DNA from: Variovorax saccharolyticus | Lineage (GTDB): Bacteria; Pseudomonadota; Gammaproteobacteria; Burkholderiales; Burkholderiaceae_C | NCBI RefSeq assembly: GCF_030316765.1 | Contig: NZ_JASZYT010000008.1 | Coordinates: 186,001-250,000 of the forward strand | Length of the DNA: 64,000 nt | Reading direction: 5' to 3' | The notes under the pieces: generated by a model | What the model saw: the letters and a program-made list of their open reading frames with translations, nothing else | Database searches by the model: none | What the model was told of the DNA's origin: nothing | In this document: piece after piece, positions 57,690 through 64,000 of the stretch | Numbering within the stretch: the stretch's first letter is position 1 | Layout: every line of letters begins with the position of its first letter | Position numbers and translations under genes: made by a program

Positions 57690-57715
57690 GTAATGGCGGA
57701 AAGGTACAACGCACC

Positions 57716-58867
57716 ATGACACGCTTCCTGCACACCGCCGACTGGCAGATCGGGCGCCAGTTCGCCACCTTCGACCCCGAGCACGCGCCGATCCTGGCCG
57801 AGGCGCGCATCGCCGCGGTCGAGCGCCTGGCCGCGCTGGCGACCGAGCACCGGGTCGACGCGGTGCTGGTCGCGGGCGACGTGTTCGACGCCCAGACCGT
57901 GTCGGACCGCACCGTGCGCCGCCTGTTCAATGCGCTGGCGGGCTATGCCGGCCCCTGGTTGATGATTCCCGGCAACCACGACGCGGCCCTGGCCGAAAGC
58001 GTCTGGACCCGGGCCGAGCGGCTTGCCGCCGTGCCGGCGAATGCCCACCTGCTGCTGACGCCCGAGCTTCGGCTGTTCGAGGCGCAGGGCTTCGCGGTGC
58101 TGCCGGCCCCGCTGACGCAGCGCCACACCTACAACGACCTGACGGCGTGGTTCGACACGGCCGAGACGCCGCCCGGCCTGCTGCGCATCGGGCTCGGGCA
58201 CGGCAGCGTGCAGGGCATCCTGGCCGAGGGCATCGACTCGGCCAATCCGCTGGCGCCCGAGCGCGCCGCCAGCGCTCGCCTGGACTACCTGGCGCTGGGC
58301 GACTGGCATGGCTGCAAGCGCATCGACGCCCGCACCTGGTACGCCGGCACGCCCGAACCCGACCGCTTCAAGGCCAACGATGCCGGCCAGGCGCTGCTGG
58401 TGGAGATCGCCGCGCCGGGGGGCGAGCCGCAGGTCACGCCGCTGGCGGTCGGCCAGTTCCATTGGCATCTGCTGGCGACCCACCTGCATGTCGCGAGCGA
58501 CCTCGACGCACTGCTGGAGGAGCTTGCCGGGCTCGGCGCCCAGGACGTGGTCGACCTGCGCGTCCAGGGCCGCATCGACCTGGCAGGCCGGCAGCGGCTG
58601 CAGGCCGCGGTCGGCAGCGCCGAGGCGCGGTCGCGCCATCTGCAGGCCGACCTGTCGGCGCTGCAGATGGTGCCGACCGACGAGGACATCGCCGGCCTGC
58701 AGGCCGACGGCTACCTGGGCGAGGTGATCGCCGAGCTGCGCGAGGCCCAGGCCGGCAGCGATCCGCAGTCCAGGGTGGCGCAGGACGCGCTCGCCCTGCT
58801 GGCCACCGCGCTGGTCCAGCGCGCGCCGGCCGTGGCGATCGTTCCGCTGGAGGCAGCGCCCGCATGA
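57716..58867 (+). CDS. SbcD/Mre11-like metallophosphoesterase, DNA repair exonuclease family
   Basis: A 383-residue calcineurin-type phosphoesterase. Metal motifs are HTADWQIG (residues 6-13), VAGDVFDAQTV, IPGNHDAALAE, GLGHGSVQG and ALGDWHGCKRI. The first motif, normally DxH in Mre11/SbcD, is DxQ here. The rest of the five motifs are intact. The C-terminal ~140 residues form a capping/dimer-like domain. It overlaps the ATPase gene by ATGA, the usual nuclease-ATPase pairing. It may cut hairpins or DNA ends, by family. It differs from canonical sbcD by the missing histidine and by partner type. Confidence 0.85.
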   Translation: MTRFLHTADWQIGRQFATFDPEHAPILAEARIAAVERLAALATEHRVDAVLVAGDVFDAQTVSDRTVRRLFNALAGYAGPWLMIPGNHDAALAESVWTRAERLAAVPANAHLLLTPELRLFEAQGFAVLPAPLTQRHTYNDLTAWFDTAETPPGLLRIGLGHGSVQGILAEGIDSANPLAPERAASARLDYLALGDWHGCKRIDARTWYAGTPEPDRFKANDAGQALLVEIAAPGGEPQVTPLAVGQFHWHLLATHLHVASDLDALLEELAGLGAQDVVDLRVQGRIDLAGRQRLQAAVGSAEARSRHLQADLSALQMVPTDEDIAGLQADGYLGEVIAELREAQAGSDPQSRVAQDALALLATALVQRAPAVAIVPLEAAPA

Positions 58868-61524
58868 CGCTGCACATCACCCGCCTGCGCGTCGACCAGC
58901 TTCGGCGCTTTCGCAAGCCGCTGGAACTGCGCGGCTTCGAGCCCGGGCTCAACATCCTCGCCGGCCCCAACGAGGCCGGCAAGAGCACGCTGGTGCGCGC
59001 CATCCGCGCCGCCTTCTTCGAGCGCCATCGGTCCACCGTGGTCGACGATCTGCGGCCCTGGGGCGAGGGCAGCAGCGCAACGCCGCAGATCGAGCTGGAC
59101 TTCGTGCTCGACGGCCAGCCGCACCAGCTGGTCAAGAGCTTCCTCGGCAAGAAGCGCTGCACGCTGCGCATCGGCGTGCGCACGCTGGACGGCACCGACG
59201 CCGAAGACCACCTGGCCCAGAGCTTCGGCTTCGCCTTCGCGAGCAAGGGGGCCAGCAAGCCCGAGCACTGGGGCATTCCGGGCCTGCTGTGGGTCGAGCA
59301 GGGACGCGGCCAGGAGCTGGACGTGGACCCCGCGCGCGACCACCTGCACGATGCGCTGCAGGGCCAGGTCGGTGCCGCGGCGGGTGCGCTGGCGGCCACC
59401 GGCGGCGACGAGCTGCTCGACCGCTTCCGCGACCAGCGCAACGAGCTGCTGACCAGCACCGGCAAGCCGCGCGCCGCCTACCTCGAGGCGGCCGAGGCGA
59501 TCGCCACCCTGCAATCGCAGGCCGATGCGCTCGACGGCCAGATCGCCACCTACCGCCAGCAGGTCGACCAGCTGGCTGCGCTGCGCCAGCAGCACCGGAT
59601 CGACGACACGGTCCAGCCCTGGGAAGCGTTGCGCCAGGACCTGGCTGCCGCGCGCCAGCGTCAGCAGGCGCTGCAGGCGAGCCAGGCGCAGCTGCAGGGC
59701 GACCGGGCCCGGCTGCTTCAGCTCGAAGGCACGCGCGGCCTGCTCGCCAAGGAGCTCGAAGGCCTGGCGCGGCAGCAGGCCGACGCCGCCGCCCGCGGGC
59801 AGGCCCTGGCCCAGGCAGAGGAGCAACTGCAGGCTGCCGATGCCGCCGTGGGCACGGCGCGCCAGCATGCCGAGGCGGCCCGCGCGCGTGCCCACGGCGC
59901 CCGCGAGGCTTCGCGCATCGCCCGCCAGGAAGGCCAGCGCGACAGCCTGCGGCAGCAGCTGCTGCAGGCCGAGGCCGAAGCGGCTCGCAGCGCGGATGCA
60001 CTGCAGCGCGCGCAAGAGGCTCTGCAGCGGCTGGCCGCGCTGCGCGACGGGGCCGCCGCGGCGCCCACCATCGGCAAGGCGCAGGTCCAGAAGCTGCTCG
60101 AACTCGAGCGCGCCGAACGCGATGCCGCGCTGCGACGCCAGGCCGTCGCCACGCGGCTGCAGTTCAACCTGCCCGAAGGCCAGACCCTGGGCCTTCGCAG
60201 CCACGGCGAGAGCCTCGGCCTGCAGGCCTCCGGCGAGCGGCTGCTCGACGCGCCGACCACGCTCCAGCTGCCGGGCGGCGGCGAACTGATCATCACGCCG
60301 GGCGGCGAAGACCTGGCGCAGCTCGCCCGCAGCCATGGGCAGGCGCAACAGGCGCTTCAGGCCGCGCTGCAGGCGCTCGGCCTGGCCGGCCTTGCAGAGG
60401 CCCAGGCCCGGCTCGCCGCGGTCGACGACCGCCAGGCGCAGATGCGGCTGGCCGAGCAGGCACTCGCGATCGTCGCGCCGAAGGGGCTGGAGCCGCTGCG
60501 CGGCGCCCAGGCCGAGGCGCAGTCGCGCATCCGCACCGCACAAGAGGCGCTGGCTCGACTGCCGGTCGCGCCGGCCGAACCCGTGCTGCCCCAGGACCAG
60601 GCCGAGGCCGAACAGGATGCGGCGGCGGCCACCGAAGAGCGCACGGCCGCGTCCCTGGTCCAGGCACAGCGCCGGCAAGCCGCCGCGCAGAGCCTTCATG
60701 GCACGGCGCAGCAGGAACAGCGTGCGGCCCAGGCTGCGCTGGCCGACCCGGCGCGCATGCAGCGCCAGGCCGAGGCACAGCAGCAATTGCTGAGCACCGG
60801 CGCCGAGCACGCCGCGCTGGCAGCGCGGATCGACGAGGCCAGTGCGCAGGTGCGCGAGGCCCGGCCCGACATCGTGGCCCAGGACATCGATCGCCTGCAG
60901 CGCAGCATCGAGCAGATGACGCGCAGCCACCAGCAGCGCCGCGAGGACATCCTGCTGCTCGAGAACACGCTGCAGCAGGCCGGCGCCCAAGGGCTGGAGG
61001 AACAGCGCGACGGCGTCGCCGGCCGGCTGGCCCAGGCCCGGCGCCGCCATGGCGAACTGCAGCGCCGTGCCGAGGCGCTCGACCTCCTGTGCGGCAAGCT
61101 CGACGCCAAGCGCCAGGCCACGCTGGCCCGGCTGCAGGCGCCGCTGCAGGAGCGCCTGCAGCACTACCTGCCGCTGTTGCTGCCCGGCGCCACGGTGCAG
61201 ATCGACGCCGGCCTCTCGCCGGGCACCCTGACGCGCACGCAGGAGGGCGGCGCCACCGAATCGGGCCAGGTGCAGGAGCTGAGCTTCGGCGCCCGCGAGC
61301 AGCTCGGCCTGATCAGCCGCTTCGCCTACGCCGACCTGCTGCAGCAGGCGGGCCGGCCGACGCTGCTGATCCTCGACGATGCGCTGGTGCACAGCGATGC
61401 GCCGCGCCTGGCGCAGATGAAGCGGGTGCTTTTCGATGCCGCCCTGCGGCATCAGGTGCTGCTGTTCACCTGCCATCCGCAGAATTGGCAGGACATGGGC
61501 GTGGCCGTGCGGCCGCTGGCCTGA
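58864..61524 (+). CDS. SbcC/YhaN-like AAA ATPase without zinc hook
   Basis: The partner of the preceding nuclease, 886 residues. The N-terminal half has Walker A GPNEAGKSTLVRAIRAAFFER and WGIPGLLWVEQGRGQ. The C-terminal half has the signature ELSFGAREQLGL, Walker B LLILDDALVHSD and FTCHPQNW. Coiled coils rich in Ala, Gln and Arg fill residues about 200-780. A predicted beta-rich insert lies near residues 435-480 (RLQFNLPEGQTLGL, LQLPGGGELIITPGG). No CxxC zinc hook is present; only three cysteines occur. This is like YhaN rather than SbcC or Rad50. Confidence 0.85.
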   Translation: MTLHITRLRVDQLRRFRKPLELRGFEPGLNILAGPNEAGKSTLVRAIRAAFFERHRSTVVDDLRPWGEGSSATPQIELDFVLDGQPHQLVKSFLGKKRCTLRIGVRTLDGTDAEDHLAQSFGFAFASKGASKPEHWGIPGLLWVEQGRGQELDVDPARDHLHDALQGQVGAAAGALAATGGDELLDRFRDQRNELLTSTGKPRAAYLEAAEAIATLQSQADALDGQIATYRQQVDQLAALRQQHRIDDTVQPWEALRQDLAAARQRQQALQASQAQLQGDRARLLQLEGTRGLLAKELEGLARQQADAAARGQALAQAEEQLQAADAAVGTARQHAEAARARAHGAREASRIARQEGQRDSLRQQLLQAEAEAARSADALQRAQEALQRLAALRDGAAAAPTIGKAQVQKLLELERAERDAALRRQAVATRLQFNLPEGQTLGLRSHGESLGLQASGERLLDAPTTLQLPGGGELIITPGGEDLAQLARSHGQAQQALQAALQALGLAGLAEAQARLAAVDDRQAQMRLAEQALAIVAPKGLEPLRGAQAEAQSRIRTAQEALARLPVAPAEPVLPQDQAEAEQDAAAATEERTAASLVQAQRRQAAAQSLHGTAQQEQRAAQAALADPARMQRQAEAQQQLLSTGAEHAALAARIDEASAQVREARPDIVAQDIDRLQRSIEQMTRSHQQRREDILLLENTLQQAGAQGLEEQRDGVAGRLAQARRRHGELQRRAEALDLLCGKLDAKRQATLARLQAPLQERLQHYLPLLLPGATVQIDAGLSPGTLTRTQEGGATESGQVQELSFGAREQLGLISRFAYADLLQQAGRPTLLILDDALVHSDAPRLAQMKRVLFDAALRHQVLLFTCHPQNWQDMGVAVRPLA

Positions 61525-61539
61525 AGCGGAGCGCTGTCG

Positions 61540-64000
61540 ATGACCGACCCCGTTCTCCTGCCCGGCTTCATGGCCGTCCACGGCAACCATCCGGAAGCGC
61601 TGCGCGACCTGATGCTGGCCTGGATGGCGCGCCATCCCCTGGCGCCGCTGGAGGACGAATGGGTGCTGGTGCAGAGCAACGGCGTGGCGCAGTGGCTCAA
61701 GCTGTCGCTGGCGCGCGATGCGGCGCAGGGCGGCATCGGCATCGCCGCCGCGCTGCAGACCGAACTGCCGGCCGCCTTCATCTGGCAGGCCTACCGCGCA
61801 GTGCTGGGCGCCGAGGCCGTGCCCGCGGCATCGCCCTTCGACAAGCCGCTGCTGGTGTGGCGGCTGATGCGCCTGCTGCCCGCCCTGCTCGGCGAGGAGG
61901 TGTTCGCGCCGCTGCGCCGCTTCCTGGCCGACGACGCCGACCTGCGCAAGCGCCACCAACTGGCCGAGCGCCTGGCCGACCTGTTCGACCAGTACCAGGT
62001 CTATCGCGCCGACTGGCTGGCCGGCTGGGCCGAGGGCCAGGACCTGATCGTCGCCAGCCGGACCGGCGCCCAGCCGGTGCCCGACGAGCTGCGCTGGCAG
62101 CCGCGCCTGTGGCGCGCGCTGCAGGGCGATGTCGGCGCCGCGGGTGCCGCCCAGAGCCGGGCCGCCGTGCACCAGCGCTTTATGGCCGCGGCCGCGGGCT
62201 GGCAGGGCGAGCGGCCGGCCGGCCTGCCGCGGCGGCTGGTGGTGTTCGGCATCTCCTCGCTGCCGCAGCAGTCGCTCGAAGTGCTGGGCGCGCTAGGGCG
62301 CTGGATGCAGGTCCTGATGTGCGTGCACAACCCCTGCGAGCACGACTGGTCGCACATCGTGGCCGACAAGGACCTGCTGCGCGCCGAGCGCCTGCGGCAG
62401 CGCCGGCGTCCGGGCGGCGAAGGCGCGATCGCCGAGGAGAGCCTGCACCTGCACGCGCAGCCGCTGCTGGCCGCCTGGGGCAAGCAGGGCCGCGACTTCA
62501 TCCGCCTGCTCGATGTCCATGACGCGCAGGAGGCCTACGCGCAGCATTTCGATGCCATCGGCCAGCGCATCGACTGCTTCGACGCCAACCCGCAGGACAC
62601 GCTGCTGCGCCAGCTGCAGGACGACATCCGCGACCTGCGCCCGCTGGCCGAGACCCGCAAGACCTGGCCGGCGCTCGATGCACGGGCCGACCACTCGATC
62701 CGCTTTCACATCACGCACGGCCCGCAGCGCGAGGTCGAGGTGCTGCACGACCAGCTGCTGTCGGCCTTCGCGGCCGATGCCACGCTGCGTCCGCGCGACG
62801 TGATCGTGATGGTGCCCGACGTCGCCACCTACGCGCCGCACATCCAGGCCGTGTTCGGCCTGCTCGCCGCCGACGATCCGCGCCATGTGCCCTACACGCT
62901 GGCCGACCAGGGCCAGCGCCACCACGATCCGCTGCTCGGCGCGCTCGAGAAGCTGCTGGTCCTGCCGCAGTCGCGCATCGCGGTCAGCGACCTGCTCGAC
63001 TGGCTCGAGGTGCCGGCGCTGCGCGAGCGCTTCGGCATCGACGAGAACCAGCTGCCGCTGCTGCATCGCTGGATCTCGGCGGCCAATATCCGCTGGGGCC
63101 TGCACGCCGAGCAGCGCCGCATGCTCGACCTGCCCGAGGCGCTGGCGCAGAACAGCTGGGACTTCGGCCTTCAACGCATGCTGCTGGGCTATGCCGTGGG
63201 CAGCGGCGAGGCCTGGGGGGAGGTCGAGCCGCTCGACGAGGTGGGCGGGCTCGACGCCGCGCTGCTCGGGCCGCTGGTGCAGCTGCTGGCCACGCTCGAA
63301 TCGCACTGGCGCACGCTGGCCACGCCGGCCAGGCCCGCGACCTGGGGCGAGCGGCTGCGCGCGCTGCTGGCCGACTTCTTCGTCGCCGACGAGGACAGCG
63401 ACGGCTTCACGCTGAGGCGGCTCGAGATCTCGCTGCAGCAGTGGCTCGACGCCTGCGCCAACGCCGCGATGGCCGAGGAGATCCCGCTGTCGGTGGTGCG
63501 CGAGCACTGGCTGGCGCAGATCGACCAGCCGACGCTCAACCAGCCCTTCTTCGCCGGCGCCGTGACTTTCGCGACCTTGATGCCGATGCGCGCGATCCCG
63601 TTCCGCGTGGTGGCGCTGCTGGGCATGAACGACGGCGACTACCCGCGCAGCCGCGTGCCGATGGACTTCGACCTGATGGGCCACGACTGGCGGCCCGGCG
63701 ACCGCTCCCGGCGCGAGGACGACCGCTACCTGTTCCTCGAGGCGCTGCTGTCGGCGCGCGAGCGGCTGCACATCAGCTGGGTCGGCCGCAGCATCCTCGA
63801 CCATTCGGAGCGGCCCCCCTCGGTGCTGGTGGCGCAGCTGCGCGACCATCTCGCGGCGGGCTGGCGCCTGGCGGGCGACGCATCGCCGACGCCGAAGGAA
63901 ACGGGCGAGCACCTGCTGCACGCGCTGACTGTCGAGCACCGGCTGCAGCCCTTCCACCCGGCCTACTTCACGCTCGGCGGCGATGCGCGCCTGTTCAGCC
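61540..64000 (+). CDS. recC: RecBCD nuclease/helicase subunit RecC (3' end outside the window)
   Basis: The Chi-recognising subunit of RecBCD, which processes double-strand breaks and degrades phage DNA. The 820 visible residues open with GFMAVHGNHPEALRDLML, the dead-helicase nucleotide site VQSNGVAQWLKLSLARD, and later FHITHGPQREVEVLHDQLL, RYVFLEALLSAR-like DRYLFLEALLSARERLHISWVGRS and LLGMNDGDYPRSR. The ATG is 15 bases after the ATPase stop, so it may be co-transcribed with the nuclease pair. recB and recD probably follow. Confidence 0.94.
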   Translation, partial: MTDPVLLPGFMAVHGNHPEALRDLMLAWMARHPLAPLEDEWVLVQSNGVAQWLKLSLARDAAQGGIGIAAALQTELPAAFIWQAYRAVLGAEAVPAASPFDKPLLVWRLMRLLPALLGEEVFAPLRRFLADDADLRKRHQLAERLADLFDQYQVYRADWLAGWAEGQDLIVASRTGAQPVPDELRWQPRLWRALQGDVGAAGAAQSRAAVHQRFMAAAAGWQGERPAGLPRRLVVFGISSLPQQSLEVLGALGRWMQVLMCVHNPCEHDWSHIVADKDLLRAERLRQRRRPGGEGAIAEESLHLHAQPLLAAWGKQGRDFIRLLDVHDAQEAYAQHFDAIGQRIDCFDANPQDTLLRQLQDDIRDLRPLAETRKTWPALDARADHSIRFHITHGPQREVEVLHDQLLSAFAADATLRPRDVIVMVPDVATYAPHIQAVFGLLAADDPRHVPYTLADQGQRHHDPLLGALEKLLVLPQSRIAVSDLLDWLEVPALRERFGIDENQLPLLHRWISAANIRWGLHAEQRRMLDLPEALAQNSWDFGLQRMLLGYAVGSGEAWGEVEPLDEVGGLDAALLGPLVQLLATLESHWRTLATPARPATWGERLRALLADFFVADEDSDGFTLRRLEISLQQWLDACANAAMAEEIPLSVVREHWLAQIDQPTLNQPFFAGAVTFATLMPMRAIPFRVVALLGMNDGDYPRSRVPMDFDLMGHDWRPGDRSRREDDRYLFLEALLSARERLHISWVGRSILDHSERPPSVLVAQLRDHLAAGWRLAGDASPTPKETGEHLLHALTVEHRLQPFHPAYFTLGGDARLFS

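Noticed and set aside
59289..62522. Open frames of over 1000 codons overlapping the ATPase and recC genes
   Set aside because: Their translations are Arg/Ala/Gly-rich without motifs and lie in other frames of genes with clear Walker and RecC blocks.

Overview
The window is GC-rich, densely packed DNA from a betaproteobacterium of the Burkholderiales, most likely a Comamonadaceae member close to Variovorax. This is inferred from the gene set: a SURF1-COX15-CtaB-SCO block, paired HrcA and RpoH heat-shock control, a Bug/TctC-type solute receptor, gmk-rpoZ-spoT order, rplY-prs-tRNA-Gln-ispE-lolB order, and a RecBCD-type recC. Most genes are separated by a few bases or overlap by ATGA/GTGA junctions.

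Layout. 1-6.3 kb: cytochrome c oxidase subunit III and haem A/copper assembly factors, ending in a HEAT-repeat DNA-alkylation-repair-like gene. 6.4-12.9 kb: rpoH with an HrcA operator (CIRCE), ftsY, two M16 peptidases, rsmD and coaD. 12.9-16.0 kb: pxpB-pxpC-pxpA-pcp, which together release and hydrolyse 5-oxoproline. 16-33.2 kb: accessory catabolism, with a hydrolase, a phosphatase, an amidase, a PhyH dioxygenase, a D-glucarate regulon (LacI regulator, three GGTAGCGCTACC-type operators, Bug receptor, gudD, garL, garR) and a reverse-strand peptide ABC transporter operon with an amidase and a TPR protein. Two kinds of short dispersed repeat lie here. The block seems to separate coaD from a ferredoxin that is often its neighbour.

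33.2-40 kb: core housekeeping (ferredoxin, pth, rplY, prs, tRNA-Gln, ispE, lolB, a TPR protein). 40-43.8 kb: mutM, a dynamin-like GTPase and mutY in one direction. The two glycosylases of 8-oxoguanine repair flank a membrane-remodelling-type GTPase. 43.8-48.7 kb: rapZ, recN, nadK, hrcA and two tRNAs. 48.7-52.8 kb: a loose accessory patch after tRNA-Arg, with a reading-frame remnant, small lipoprotein/membrane/secreted proteins and a VOC-GNAT fusion. 52.8-56.6 kb: greB, spoT, rpoZ, gmk.

56.7-64 kb: the most interesting part. A WYL-domain regulator resembling the BrxR/CapW family of phage-defence regulators is divergent, across an AT-rich spacer with a perfect palindrome, from an SbcD-like nuclease and an SbcC/YhaN-like ATPase without a zinc hook. 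recC follows and runs off the window. This could be a regulated nuclease-ATPase system acting with RecBCD. The function is inferred, not shown.

No CRISPR array, intact insertion sequence, rRNA gene or replication origin was seen.
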